From the NCBI RefSeq assembly GCF_003691585.1, contig NZ_CP033169.1:1364001-1428000 (forward strand): a stretch of DNA of 64,000 nt, read 5' to 3'. The notes under the pieces are model-generated. The model saw only the letters and a list, made by a program, of their open reading frames with translations. It searched no databases and was not told the origin of the DNA. Of the stretch, positions 8,362 through 18,053 are shown in pieces. Each line of letters starts with the position of its first letter. Within the stretch, counting starts at the first letter, position 1. Source of the stretch: Biomaibacter acetigenes (GTDB taxonomy: Bacteria > Bacillota > Thermosediminibacteria > Thermosediminibacterales > Tepidanaerobacteraceae). The position numbers were made by a program, and so were the translations under genes.

Positions 8362-10437
8362 ATGACAGTTCCCCTGACACTGATTAAAAGGAGATTGGTT
8401 GTACTCCTTTTATTTTCATTAATTGCAAGTTTTACCATAATGGGCAGGGTTTTCTGGATACAGCTTGTTCGCAGCGACGAACTTAAGGCGCGGGCTCAGG
8501 ACCAGTGGACAATGGATGTGCCCGTAGAACCACAAAGGGGAACCATATACGATAGAAATAATAACCCCCTGGCCATAAGTGCCACCGTAGATACTGTAAT
8601 GGCAAGTCCGCCGGATATCATTGATGTGGAAAAGACCGCTACACTTCTTTCTTCGGCGCTCAATTTGAACAAAGAAGAACTTGTTCAGACCATTACCGAT
8701 GCCAAAGCCAGAAAGAGGGCTACGATTTACATTAAACGAAAGATAACCGATGAGGAATCGGCAGCCGTCCGCAAATTAAACCTTAAAGGCATATATTTTA
8801 CAAAAGAGAATAAGCGTTTTTATCCCGAGAGGAATCTGGCATCCCACATCCTGGGATTTACCGGAATAGATAGCCAGGGGCTTGATGGAGCAGAATTGAT
8901 ATATGACAAATATCTGAAAGGCGTTCCGGGCAGGATAGTGGCGGAAACCGATGCCATGAGCAGGAAGTTGCCCTTTGGTGTCGAGAGGTACATACCCCCG
9001 GAAGATGGGTATAATCTTCAACTTACCATAGATAAGGTTATTCAACATATTGCGGAAAGAGAACTGGAAAAGGCCATCGCAGAGCACAAGGCCAAGAGGG
9101 GAACCATCATTGTGATGGACCCCAGGACAGGGGAGATCCTGGCACTGGCCAACAAGCCGGATTATGATCCCAACAATTATGCAAAATATACTCCAAAACT
9201 ATGGAGAAACCCCGCTGTGTCCGATGTATATGAACCGGGTTCTACATTTAAGATCGTGACTGCGTCGGCGGGCCTTGAAGAAAATGTAGTCCACCCGGAG
9301 GATAAATTTTTTGACCCCGGGTATGCCATCGTGTCCGGAGTCCGCATAGGATGCTGGTATCACGGGGGCCACGGGAGCCAGACTTTTATCCAGGTGGTTG
9401 AAAACTCGTGCAACCCCGGTTTTGTAAGTGTTGTTCAAAAGCTCGGCAAGGAGCGGTTTATAAAATACATTAAAGGTTTCGGTTTCGGCCAAACCACCGG
9501 TATCGATCTGCCGGGAGAAGCCGGAGGACTTTTTGATCCTTCTAAAATAGGGCCTGTGGAGCTGGCGACCATTTCCTTCGGTCAGGGCATTTCGGTGACG
9601 CCCATTCAACTCATAACAGCACTGTCCGCCATAGCCAATGACGGCAAGATGGTACAGCCCCATGTGGCCAGAGCTATTCTGGACAAGAATGGCAAGGTAA
9701 TCCATGAGTTTGGCGTAACTCCGGTAAGGCAGGTCATATCTTACGAAACTGCCCAGGAAATGAAGAAGATACTGGAAAGCGTCGTTACCAACGGTACTGG
9801 CGGCAGGGGTAAAATAGAAGGATTTAGAGTAGCGGGTAAGACCGGTACCGCGGAAAAATATGCCGCAGGCAAGTATGTGGCTTCTTACGAAGGGTTTGTC
9901 CCTGCCGATGACCCGAAGCTGGCCGCGCTGGTGATTATAGATGAACCATCGGCGGGTATCATATATGGTGGTCAAATAGCGGGACCGGTTTTCCAGAGAG
10001 TGATGAGCGACACCTTGAATTACCTCGGAATAAAACCGGAAATTCCTCAAAAACAGGATAATGTATCGGTTAAAGTACCGGATGTACGGAATCTTTTCGT
10101 GGAAGATGCCAAAAAGATACTGCAAAAGGAAGGACTGGCAGTCAGGGTAGAGGGAGAGGGATATGTGGTTTCAAGCCAGGTGCCGATGCCTGGAGCCGAG
10201 GTCAATAAAAATTCCACGGTGATTTTAAAAGTTACCAATTCCCGAACAAATAAAGACCCGGTGGTGATTCCCGATTTGAAAGGCAGAACTGTCAAGGAAT
10301 CCACGGATATTTTGAATGCCATAGGCCTGAATATAGATATAAGCGGCAGTGGCTTTGCCCAAAAGCAAAACCCTCCGCCGGGAATCGAAGTAGGCCTGGG
10401 TACCACCGTAAAAGTTGAATTTGACCAGAAGCCATAA
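8362..10437 (+). CDS. spoVD: Class B penicillin-binding transpeptidase, SpoVD/FtsI type with two PASTA domains
   Basis: Peptidoglycan D,D-transpeptidase of 691 residues. It has an N-terminal membrane anchor (residues about 10-30), a dimerisation domain (RGTIYDRNNNPLA), a transpeptidase domain with the three active-site motifs STFK, SCN and KTGTA, and two PASTA domains at the C-terminus (about 570-620 and 630-690). PASTA-bearing class B PBPs in this dcw slot include SpoVD (spore cortex) and PbpB/FtsI (division). Only one such gene is present here, so it may serve either or both roles; I use spoVD for its overall resemblance. It follows ftsL by 31 bases and precedes murE. Confidence 0.9.
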   Translation: MTVPLTLIKRRLVVLLLFSLIASFTIMGRVFWIQLVRSDELKARAQDQWTMDVPVEPQRGTIYDRNNNPLAISATVDTVMASPPDIIDVEKTATLLSSALNLNKEELVQTITDAKARKRATIYIKRKITDEESAAVRKLNLKGIYFTKENKRFYPERNLASHILGFTGIDSQGLDGAELIYDKYLKGVPGRIVAETDAMSRKLPFGVERYIPPEDGYNLQLTIDKVIQHIAERELEKAIAEHKAKRGTIIVMDPRTGEILALANKPDYDPNNYAKYTPKLWRNPAVSDVYEPGSTFKIVTASAGLEENVVHPEDKFFDPGYAIVSGVRIGCWYHGGHGSQTFIQVVENSCNPGFVSVVQKLGKERFIKYIKGFGFGQTTGIDLPGEAGGLFDPSKIGPVELATISFGQGISVTPIQLITALSAIANDGKMVQPHVARAILDKNGKVIHEFGVTPVRQVISYETAQEMKKILESVVTNGTGGRGKIEGFRVAGKTGTAEKYAAGKYVASYEGFVPADDPKLAALVIIDEPSAGIIYGGQIAGPVFQRVMSDTLNYLGIKPEIPQKQDNVSVKVPDVRNLFVEDAKKILQKEGLAVRVEGEGYVVSSQVPMPGAEVNKNSTVILKVTNSRTNKDPVVIPDLKGRTVKESTDILNAIGLNIDISGSGFAQKQNPPPGIEVGLGTTVKVEFDQKP

Positions 10438-10493
10438 TCGAATAATTGTCACAAATTTGGAGGATAATATTTTAGTAAAGAAAGGGATAAAAT

Positions 10494-11945
10494 GTGAAAA
10501 TAGGAAATCTCATAACAAAAATGTCAGATATTGTATATGTGAAAGGTCCCGGCGATGCGGATATATCTTCTGTGGCTTACGACTCCAGAATGGTTTCGGA
10601 AGGCTGTCTTTTCGTGGCTATTAAGGGGTTTAACGTGGATGGCCATGACTTTGTTCCCCAGGCGATTTCTAGAGGCGCTGCAGCGATAATAGGTGAACAG
10701 GATCTGGATTTGCCTGGCATTATATATATAAGGGTGAGGAACAGCCGAAAAGCTCTGGCTGAAGCTTCGGCATGGTTTTACGGCTATCCTTCCCGCAAAC
10801 TCGGGATAATTGGAGTAACAGGTACCAACGGCAAGACCACCACCACTTATCTGGTTAAGGCCATGCTGGACCGGGCGGGCTACAAAACCGGAGTGATAGG
10901 TACCATCGGGAACCTCATAGGAGATAAAATTCTCCATGCGGAGCGGACTACGCCGGAATCCCTGGAACTCAACCGACTGTTCCTGAATATGGTGCAGCAG
11001 GGCGTGAATTATGTGGCTATGGAGGTATCTTCACATTCTCTGAAACTTCACCGGGTCGATGGCATTGATTTTCAGGTAGGTATATTTACCAATCTAACTC
11101 AGGACCATCTGGATTTTCACAAAACCTTTGAGGATTATTACGAATCCAAAAAGAAGCTTTTTGACCTTTCCAGAAAGGCAGTGGTAAATGTAGATGATGA
11201 GAGCGGGAGAAAGATTCTGCAGAGCATAGATATTCCGGCTATTTCTTACGGTATCGACACTGATGCGGATTTGAGAGCCAGGAATGTCAATATATCTCTC
11301 GAAGGAGTATTTTACGATATAGAGGTTAAAGGTGAAAAGTTCTCCATCTCATACCACGTTCCCGGAAGATTCAGTGTCTATAACTCCCTGGCAGCCCTGG
11401 GCGCGGGTCTTGCACTGGGGATTCCAATGGATACCCTGATAGATGCCCTGGGAAAAGTCAGGGGTGTTCCCGGAAGATTTGAACCTGTAATAGTGGGGCA
11501 GGATTTTGCGGTAATTGTTGACTATGCCCATACTCCCGACGGCCTGGAGAATGTGTTAAAGACTATAAAAAGCTTTGCCAGGGGTAGGATCATCACCGTT
11601 TTTGGATGTGGTGGAGACCGAGACCGCAAGAAGAGGCCGATTATGGGGAGCATTGCATCCCGGCTTTCTGATTATTGTATAATTACCAGCGACAATCCGA
11701 GAAGTGAGGAGCCTGAAGCTATTATAGACGAGATAGAAAAAGGTGTAGTGAGCAGCAATTATGAAAAGATTGCGGACAGGAGAGAGGCCATTGCAAAAGC
11801 CATAGAAATGGCAAAAAAAGACGATGTGATTTTGATAGCCGGAAAGGGCCATGAAGACTATCAGATTTTAAAGGATAGGACCATCCATTTTGACGATAGG
11901 GAAGTAGCAGCCGAGTTGCTGGTCAAGAAGGGGAAATTGAGATGA
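10494..11945 (+). CDS. murE: UDP-N-acetylmuramoyl-L-alanyl-D-glutamate--2,6-diaminopimelate ligase MurE
   Basis: Mur ligase that adds the third residue of the peptidoglycan stem peptide in the cytoplasm. Domain order is the N-terminal UDP-binding domain, the central ATPase domain with GVTGTNGKTTTTYL near residues 107-120, and the C-terminal domain. The motif DNPR in the C-terminal domain marks meso-diaminopimelate-adding enzymes rather than lysine-adding ones. At 483 residues it is of normal length. GTG 10494 is the start, with AAAGGGA about 7 bases upstream. The stop overlaps murF by 4 bases (ATGA), indicating translational coupling. Confidence 0.97.
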   Translation: MKIGNLITKMSDIVYVKGPGDADISSVAYDSRMVSEGCLFVAIKGFNVDGHDFVPQAISRGAAAIIGEQDLDLPGIIYIRVRNSRKALAEASAWFYGYPSRKLGIIGVTGTNGKTTTTYLVKAMLDRAGYKTGVIGTIGNLIGDKILHAERTTPESLELNRLFLNMVQQGVNYVAMEVSSHSLKLHRVDGIDFQVGIFTNLTQDHLDFHKTFEDYYESKKKLFDLSRKAVVNVDDESGRKILQSIDIPAISYGIDTDADLRARNVNISLEGVFYDIEVKGEKFSISYHVPGRFSVYNSLAALGAGLALGIPMDTLIDALGKVRGVPGRFEPVIVGQDFAVIVDYAHTPDGLENVLKTIKSFARGRIITVFGCGGDRDRKKRPIMGSIASRLSDYCIITSDNPRSEEPEAIIDEIEKGVVSSNYEKIADRREAIAKAIEMAKKDDVILIAGKGHEDYQILKDRTIHFDDREVAAELLVKKGKLR

Positions 11946-13333
11946 TTCCATTAAAAATAGAAGAAGTAATAAAGGCCACCTCGGGTTTTACGGACGGTGT
12001 TATTGAGGGCGTCATCAAAGGTGTATCTACCGATTCTAGAAACATAAAGGGCGGCGAGCTCTTTGTGCCTCTTGCAGGCGAAAATTTCGACGGCCATGAT
12101 TTCATAAAACACGCACTGGAAAAGGGCGCGGCCGCCGCTTTATGCGAGATGCGCAAAAAGGGAAAACTTGGTCCATGTAATGACAGAAGTTTGATTATTT
12201 TTGTGGATAATACTCAAAAAGCCCTGCTCATGCTTGCCGGATATTACCGCAACCTTTTTAACATTCCTTTTGTAGCTGTTACGGGGAGCGTAGGAAAGAC
12301 CACCACCAAGAATATGATTGCGGAAGTTTTAAAGACCAGGTTTGAGGTGCTGAAGACCGAGGGCAATTTCAACAATGAAATTGGACTTCCCCTTACTTTG
12401 TTTTGCCTTGATAAGCGCCACCAGATAGGCGTTGTGGAAATGGGCATGAGCGGATTGGGAGAAATTAGGCGTCTTTCAGCAGTGGTTAAACCCAATGTTT
12501 CGGTGATAACAAACATAGGAGTGGCTCACATAGAAAAACTCGGAAGCAAACAAAATATAGCCCGGGCAAAGATGGAAATACTGGAACCCCTGAAAAGGGA
12601 CGATCTGGCGGTGCTGAATGCAGACAGCCCGGAGTTATGGGAAAAGAGGGATGACATAGTTCCCAGGACGGTTTATTTTGGCCTTGAAAGGGGCGATGTC
12701 AGGGTAGGAAATATAGAATCTTTTGGTAATAACGGGATAAAGTTTCATATATATGGCAAGTACGGAGATATGAGGTTTGAGGTGCCCCTGCCCGGGAGTC
12801 ACAATGCGAAAAATGCGGCGGCTGCCCTGGCAGTGGGTTTTGAACTGGGTCTTTCTGAGAAGCAAATTCAAGAGGGATTTTCCAACCTGAAAGCCGCGAA
12901 GATGAGGATGGAATTTAAAAAGTCTAAAACAGGAGCTGTGATTATAGATGATACCTACAATGCCAATCCGGACTCCATGAAGGCTGCCCTGGATATACTG
13001 GCGGAAAGCGGCAGAGGTAAAAAGAAAGCTGCAGTTTTAGGGGATATGCGGGAACTCGGCGATTACTCAAAAACAGCCCATAGGGAAGTGGGCCGCTATG
13101 CTGCGGATAAAACCGATATTCTGGTCGCCATCGGAGAATTTTCCGGCGATATGGCTGAAGGGTTTTGTGAAAAGCGATCTGATACAAATAGTTTATTTAA
13201 ATATAACGCCACAAGTAGTGCCGCGAAAGATATAAAAAAAATTGTCGAAGATTGTGATATAATCTTAATTAAGGCATCCCGGGTGATGAAGCTTGAGGAA
13301 ATAACTATGGTTCTAATGGGGGTTTTAGATTGA
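11942..13333 (+). CDS. murF: UDP-N-acetylmuramoyl-tripeptide--D-alanyl-D-alanine ligase MurF
   Basis: Mur ligase that adds D-Ala-D-Ala to the UDP-MurNAc-tripeptide, finishing the cytoplasmic peptidoglycan precursor. The ATP-binding loop TGSVGKTTTKN lies near residues 115-125, followed by the conserved EGNFNNEIGLPLT segment typical of MurF, and DDTYNANPDSMKAAL in the C-terminal domain. The length of 463 residues is standard. It overlaps murE by 4 bases and mraY by 4 bases, so the three genes are translationally coupled. No ddl gene lies in this window, so the D-Ala-D-Ala substrate must come from elsewhere in the genome. Confidence 0.97.
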   Translation: MIPLKIEEVIKATSGFTDGVIEGVIKGVSTDSRNIKGGELFVPLAGENFDGHDFIKHALEKGAAAALCEMRKKGKLGPCNDRSLIIFVDNTQKALLMLAGYYRNLFNIPFVAVTGSVGKTTTKNMIAEVLKTRFEVLKTEGNFNNEIGLPLTLFCLDKRHQIGVVEMGMSGLGEIRRLSAVVKPNVSVITNIGVAHIEKLGSKQNIARAKMEILEPLKRDDLAVLNADSPELWEKRDDIVPRTVYFGLERGDVRVGNIESFGNNGIKFHIYGKYGDMRFEVPLPGSHNAKNAAAALAVGFELGLSEKQIQEGFSNLKAAKMRMEFKKSKTGAVIIDDTYNANPDSMKAALDILAESGRGKKKAAVLGDMRELGDYSKTAHREVGRYAADKTDILVAIGEFSGDMAEGFCEKRSDTNSLFKYNATSSAAKDIKKIVEDCDIILIKASRVMKLEEITMVLMGVLD

Positions 13334-14298
13334 AAACCGAGTTTTACGCGGCTCTTTTCAGTTTTTTGATTGTGGCTTTTTTCGGTATATATACTGTGCC
13401 AATGCTTGCCAGATTGAAATTTGGTCAGACTGTAAGGGCTGACGGCCCCAAAAGGCACTTTAAAAAAATGGGCACACCAACCATGGGCGGAATAATGTTT
13501 ATTCCGGCTATAGCCATTTCGGCGCTGGTTTTTTCCCATAGGTCTACAAATGTGTTAATGGCTATTTTCTCTATGGTTGCCTTTGCTCTGATCGGTTTTG
13601 TGGATGATTTTATTAAAATAGCAAAAAAAAGGTCTTTAGGCTTGAGGGCAAATCATAAACTGCTTTTTCAACTAATTGTTTCTTTCATCCTGGCTTTTTA
13701 TGCCTACAGTTTTTATCCTGGAACCACCGTTCTGCTGGCACCGGGATTTTCGAAGGGTTTAAACCTGGGCATGATGTTTATTCCATTTACGGTATTTGTA
13801 ATTCTCGGGACCGTCAATAGTGTGAATCTGACTGACGGCCTTGATGGACTTGTGTCGGGGATTGTTGTTGTCATTAGCTTTTTTTATACATTGATTTCAC
13901 TTTTTTTGGGCAATTATAGTCTTGCAGTGTTTGGAGCGGCCATAAGCGGCGGTTGTCTGGGATTCTTGATATATAATCATCATCCTGCCAGGGTTTTTAT
14001 GGGAGATACCGGTTCCCTAGGCCTGGGAGGAGCTCTGGCGGCCCTGGCAGTGCTTACGGGCACGCAGTTATATTTGATATTATTCGGCATGATTTTTATT
14101 ATAGAAACTCTTTCCGTTATCCTTCAGGTGATTTTTTTTAGAATGACAGGAAAGAGAATTTTCAAAATGAGCCCTATTCATCATCACTTCGAACTTGTAG
14201 GATGGAGCGAGGACAAAGTGGTTTTGTTTTTTTGGGCTTTTACGATTGTTACCGGGATTCTGGGTATAGTACTTTTTAATGCAACTGGTTTAAGATAA
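13330..14298 (+). CDS. mraY: Phospho-N-acetylmuramoyl-pentapeptide transferase MraY
   Basis: Integral membrane enzyme that moves phospho-MurNAc-pentapeptide onto undecaprenyl phosphate to form lipid I. It has about ten hydrophobic segments in 322 residues. Family motifs are present: GTPTMGG in the N-terminal region, FVDDFIK (aspartate pair), NLTDGLDGL with metal-binding aspartate, and the C-terminal HHHFE (MSPIHHHFELVGW). The start is TTG at 13330, overlapping the murF stop by 4 bases. It works between MurF and MurG, both encoded in the same operon. Confidence 0.97.
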   Translation: MKTEFYAALFSFLIVAFFGIYTVPMLARLKFGQTVRADGPKRHFKKMGTPTMGGIMFIPAIAISALVFSHRSTNVLMAIFSMVAFALIGFVDDFIKIAKKRSLGLRANHKLLFQLIVSFILAFYAYSFYPGTTVLLAPGFSKGLNLGMMFIPFTVFVILGTVNSVNLTDGLDGLVSGIVVVISFFYTLISLFLGNYSLAVFGAAISGGCLGFLIYNHHPARVFMGDTGSLGLGGALAALAVLTGTQLYLILFGMIFIIETLSVILQVIFFRMTGKRIFKMSPIHHHFELVGWSEDKVVLFFWAFTIVTGILGIVLFNATGLR

Positions 14299-14330
14299 AA
14301 AGACAAGTCTTTGAAAGGGGAATATAAGTT

Positions 14331-15695
14331 ATGGATGTAAGGGGTAAAAATGTGCTCATAATTGGCCTTGCCCGAAGCGGCATAGCGGCGGCCATAGAAC
14401 TTAAAAAAATGGGCGCAAAAGTCACTGGCAACGATGCAAAGCCCAGGGAGGACCTGAAGGATATCGGTCCCCTGGAATCCCTTGGAATTAATCTGGTGTG
14501 CGGCGGCCATCCATTAAAATTGTTGGAAGACTGTGACCTTGTAGTGGTAAGCCCGGGAGTTCCCAATGACCTTGCCATTCTTGAAGAAGCCAGAAAGAGA
14601 GACATATCGGTTATAAGCGAACTGGAGCTGGGTTACTGGTTTGCAAAAGCCACGATCATTGCGGTGACCGGAACTAACGGCAAGACCACCACTACTACCC
14701 TCATTGGTGAAATTTTGAAGAATGATGGAAGGAATATTGCCGTAGCAGGGAATATAGGTATTCCCCTTGTACGGGAAATCGATGAATATGGTCAAAAGGA
14801 TTATCTGGTAGTGGAAGTAAGTAGTTTCCAGTTGGAGAATATTGTGCATTTTAAGCCCAAAATAAGCGTAATATTAAATATTACCGAAGACCACCTGAAC
14901 CGGCATAAAACTTTCGAAAACTATATAGAAGCCAAGGCAAGGGTTATGGAAAACCAGGATGAAGGAGATTATACGGTTTTAAATTTTGACGATCCCATTG
15001 TTTCATCCCTGGCAAAGAGGGCAAAGAGCAAGGTGGTATTTTTCAGCAGGCAGAAGGAACTGGAAAGGGGCATATTTGTCAAAAATGGTGTCATTGTTAT
15101 TAAAGAGAATGGAAATATGTATCCAATTCTCAAAACTAAAGAATTGGGAATAAAGGGGTCTCACAATCTGGAGAATGCCCTGGCAGCTGTGAGCGTAGCG
15201 TGGATAACCAGAGTCAATCTAAACAATCTGGCCGAAACCCTTAAGGACTTTCACGGTGTGGAACACAGGCTGGAATTTGTAGCTACTATTGATGGAGTAA
15301 AATACATAAATGACTCTAAAGGAACAAACCCTGATGCGGCGCAAAAGGCCATAGAAGCCGTGGAAGAGCCCATAGTGCTAATAGCAGGGGGGTATGACAA
15401 GAAGAGTGATTTTACTGGTTTTGTAAAATCCTTTGAGGGTAAGGTGAAAAAAGTGATTCTTATCGGAGCCACTGCGGATGCTATTGAAAAAACTGCCCGG
15501 GAAAACGGTTTTTTCAATACCCAGAGGGCCAGATCTATGCAGGAAGCGGTGGACCTGGCAAGCGAATCAGCCCAGCCCGGTGATGTGGTGCTTTTGTCAC
15601 CCGCTTGTGCCAGCTGGGATATGTTTGAAAACTTTGAGGAGCGGGGGCGGATTTTTAAAGAAGCTGTTCACTCTTTAAAAGTTAAAAAGGGGTGA
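14331..15695 (+). CDS. murD: UDP-N-acetylmuramoylalanine--D-glutamate ligase MurD
   Basis: Mur ligase adding D-glutamate to UDP-MurNAc-L-Ala in the cytoplasm. It has an N-terminal Rossmann-like domain (VLIIGLARSGIAAA), an ATPase domain with VTGTNGKTTTTTLIGEIL near residues 111-128, and a C-terminal domain with NDSKGTNPDAAQKA, a characteristic MurD segment. At 454 residues the length is normal. ATG 14331 has AAAGGGG upstream, and the gene sits 32 bases after mraY and 7 bases before ftsW in the operon. Confidence 0.97.
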   Translation: MDVRGKNVLIIGLARSGIAAAIELKKMGAKVTGNDAKPREDLKDIGPLESLGINLVCGGHPLKLLEDCDLVVVSPGVPNDLAILEEARKRDISVISELELGYWFAKATIIAVTGTNGKTTTTTLIGEILKNDGRNIAVAGNIGIPLVREIDEYGQKDYLVVEVSSFQLENIVHFKPKISVILNITEDHLNRHKTFENYIEAKARVMENQDEGDYTVLNFDDPIVSSLAKRAKSKVVFFSRQKELERGIFVKNGVIVIKENGNMYPILKTKELGIKGSHNLENALAAVSVAWITRVNLNNLAETLKDFHGVEHRLEFVATIDGVKYINDSKGTNPDAAQKAIEAVEEPIVLIAGGYDKKSDFTGFVKSFEGKVKKVILIGATADAIEKTARENGFFNTQRARSMQEAVDLASESAQPGDVVLLSPACASWDMFENFEERGRIFKEAVHSLKVKKG

Positions 15696-15702
15696 TACAA
15701 AA

Positions 15703-16803
15703 ATGAGAAATCAAAAGCCTCCGGATTTTGCTATTCTTTTTTCTTCACTGACGCTTTTATGTTTTGGCATTATCATGGTTTTCAGTTCCAGCAGTGTGTG
15801 GGCATATTATTTGCACAAGGACAGCCTGTATTTTTTAAAACGGCAGATGGCCTGGGCAGCTCTGGGGTTTTTAGCCATGATATTTTTTATGAACTATGAT
15901 TACTGGAATATTAAAAAACATGAGAAAATCATTGTTTTTTTTATGTTTTTGCTGCTCTTAATCGTGCTAATCCCGGGTGTAGGCATTGAGCTAAACGGAG
16001 CCAGGAGATGGATAGGGGTCGGCTCCCTCACCGTTCAACCTTCCGAGCTGGCAAAGCTGGGTATGGTAATATATCTTGCAGATGGTCTTGAAAGAAAGCA
16101 GGACAAAATAAGGAATTTTTTTACGGGAATTTTGCCATTTTTGATTGTTACAGGCCTGGTTTGCGGGCTGATAGTTATTGAACCACATTTGAGCGCTACG
16201 GTACTGGTGGGGATGACGGCTTTTGTCATGCTTTTTGCGGCCGGGGCCAGTATGATTCAGCTTTTTTCTCTTGGTACCGTGGGTTTTGCGGCGGTCATGG
16301 TACTTATCTTTACAAAAGGTTACCGTATGGGCAGATTTATTTCCTTTTTAAACCCATGGGAGGATATTCAGGATAAAGGATATCACATTGTCCAATCCCT
16401 TTATGCTCTGGGGTCGGGAGGATTGATAGGGGTAGGGCTGGGCCATAGCCGCCAGAAATTTTTTTATCTGCCAGAGCCTCAAACCGATTTTATTTTTGCT
16501 ATAATAGGAGAAGAACTGGGATTTCTTGGTGCGTGTTTTGTTATTTTACTCTTTATGTTTTTTATCTGGCGGGGTTACAGAACAGCTTTGACAGCTCCGG
16601 ACCTGTTTGGTAAATTTCTGGCTACGGGTCTTACAACACTTATTGCACTGCAGTTTTTAATAAATATCGCCGTAGTTACGGCATCAATGCCGGTAACGGG
16701 TATGCCGCTGCCTTTCATAAGCTACGGCGGATCCTCATTGATAATAACCATGTCGCAGGTAGGCATTCTATTAAATATATCCAGATACACGGAGGCAAAA
16801 TAA
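15703..16803 (+). CDS. ftsW: SEDS-family peptidoglycan polymerase FtsW/SpoVE
   Basis: Polytopic membrane glycosyltransferase of the SEDS family (FtsW, RodA, SpoVE), about ten membrane segments in 366 residues. It polymerises lipid II at the septum together with a class B PBP, here probably the SpoVD/FtsI-type protein of the same cluster. Recognisable segments are NGARRWIGVGSLTVQPSELAKL and the C-terminal PLPFISYGGSSL, both conserved in the family. Whether it acts in vegetative division (FtsW) or spore cortex synthesis (SpoVE) cannot be told from sequence; its dcw location is compatible with both. Confidence 0.93.
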   Translation: MRNQKPPDFAILFSSLTLLCFGIIMVFSSSSVWAYYLHKDSLYFLKRQMAWAALGFLAMIFFMNYDYWNIKKHEKIIVFFMFLLLLIVLIPGVGIELNGARRWIGVGSLTVQPSELAKLGMVIYLADGLERKQDKIRNFFTGILPFLIVTGLVCGLIVIEPHLSATVLVGMTAFVMLFAAGASMIQLFSLGTVGFAAVMVLIFTKGYRMGRFISFLNPWEDIQDKGYHIVQSLYALGSGGLIGVGLGHSRQKFFYLPEPQTDFIFAIIGEELGFLGACFVILLFMFFIWRGYRTALTAPDLFGKFLATGLTTLIALQFLINIAVVTASMPVTGMPLPFISYGGSSLIITMSQVGILLNISRYTEAK

Positions 16804-16805
16804 AA

Positions 16806-17921
16806 ATGCCGAGGAAAAGATTTATTTTAGCCGGTGGAGGCACTGGAGGGCATATCTATCCTGCCATTGCCATAGCTTCAGGTCTTAAGCGGGATTTTTC
16901 CGATGCCGATATTGTTTTTGTCGGAACAGACAGGGGCCTTGAAAGGGATTTAGTGCCGAAAGCCGGATTTAATTTAAAAAAAATTAGAGTTAAAGGTTTT
17001 CAACGGAAGCTCTCTCTGGATACCCTTTCTTCGATAAAAGAAATGTTTCTTGGGGGCCTTGATTCTGTTAAAATATTAAGGCAAATCAAGCCGGACCTTG
17101 TTATCGGGACCGGGGGCTATGTGGCTGGTCCCGTCATATTTTTTGCATCGGTCATGGGTATCCCTACCATAATACATGAACAGAATGTCAAACCGGGCAT
17201 TACCAACAGGTTCCTTTCAAACTTCGTGGATAGGGTAGCAATAAGCTTTCAGGATTCTGTAAAATATTTTCCTAAAAACAAGACTGTGTTGACGGGAAAT
17301 CCCGTGAGGCCTGAAATAGCCGGGGGAAATCGGATAAAGGCATTGAAGGAATACGGTCTTGCGCCCGATATCCCGGTGGTGTTGTGTTTTGGAGGAAGTC
17401 AGGGAGCAGCCCGGCTGAACGATGCAATGATATATGTAATTGAGAAGGTCATGCGCACTAAAATGTTTCAGGTAATTCTGGTTACCGGGCAGAGACATTA
17501 TATGAACTTTACCCAATTACTGGAAAATAAAGGAATAAATACAGATGCTTTGGGGCATATTAAATTAAAACCTTATATTTATGATATGCAGGATGCCTAT
17601 GCAGCAGCGGATCTGGTTATAGCCCGGGCCGGAGCCATCAGCATTTCCGAGATTACCCTATGCGGCAAGCCGGCCATTCTAATACCATTTCCGAACGCTG
17701 CAGGCCATCATCAAGACTATAACGCCATCTTTTTGAAAAAAAATGGAGCTGCATTGGTCATAGAAGATAAGGACTTAACGGGTGAACGCCTGTTAAAAAC
17801 CATAGAAAGCATCGTTCTGGACAAAAACAAGCTTTCCAGCATGGCTGCAGCCAGTAGGAAACTTTCACAACCCGATGCCCTGGAAAAAATACTGTCTGAA
17901 ATAAAAAAACTCATCGGGTAA
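16806..17921 (+). CDS. murG: UDP-GlcNAc--lipid I GlcNAc transferase MurG
   Basis: GT28-family glycosyltransferase that adds GlcNAc to lipid I to make lipid II on the inner membrane face. The N-terminal glycine-rich loop AGGGTGGHIYPA is present near residues 8-19, as are the family segments GTGGYVAGPV, HEQNVKPG and GGSQGAARLN; the C-terminal domain has ARAGAISISE, the UDP-GlcNAc binding region. The protein has 371 residues. It starts 2 bases after ftsW ends. A gap of about 130 bases follows before murC, with no clear promoter. Confidence 0.96.
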   Translation: MPRKRFILAGGGTGGHIYPAIAIASGLKRDFSDADIVFVGTDRGLERDLVPKAGFNLKKIRVKGFQRKLSLDTLSSIKEMFLGGLDSVKILRQIKPDLVIGTGGYVAGPVIFFASVMGIPTIIHEQNVKPGITNRFLSNFVDRVAISFQDSVKYFPKNKTVLTGNPVRPEIAGGNRIKALKEYGLAPDIPVVLCFGGSQGAARLNDAMIYVIEKVMRTKMFQVILVTGQRHYMNFTQLLENKGINTDALGHIKLKPYIYDMQDAYAAADLVIARAGAISISEITLCGKPAILIPFPNAAGHHQDYNAIFLKKNGAALVIEDKDLTGERLLKTIESIVLDKNKLSSMAAASRKLSQPDALEKILSEIKKLIG

Positions 17922-18053
17922 ACAGTTTACTTGAGCTTTTACATATGTTAAGATGATTTTGTACAAGCAGCGTTGGTAGTAACAATCATTATTTTTTTTG
18001 CATATCATAATTATATACCCCACTTATCGGTCTTATGGAAGGAGAGAAACAAC

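Noticed and set aside
9199-10125. 308-codon open frame on the minus strand inside spoVD
   Set aside because: It lies entirely opposite the conserved transpeptidase coding sequence, has no ribosome binding site or recognisable family, and its composition is that of an antisense shadow.
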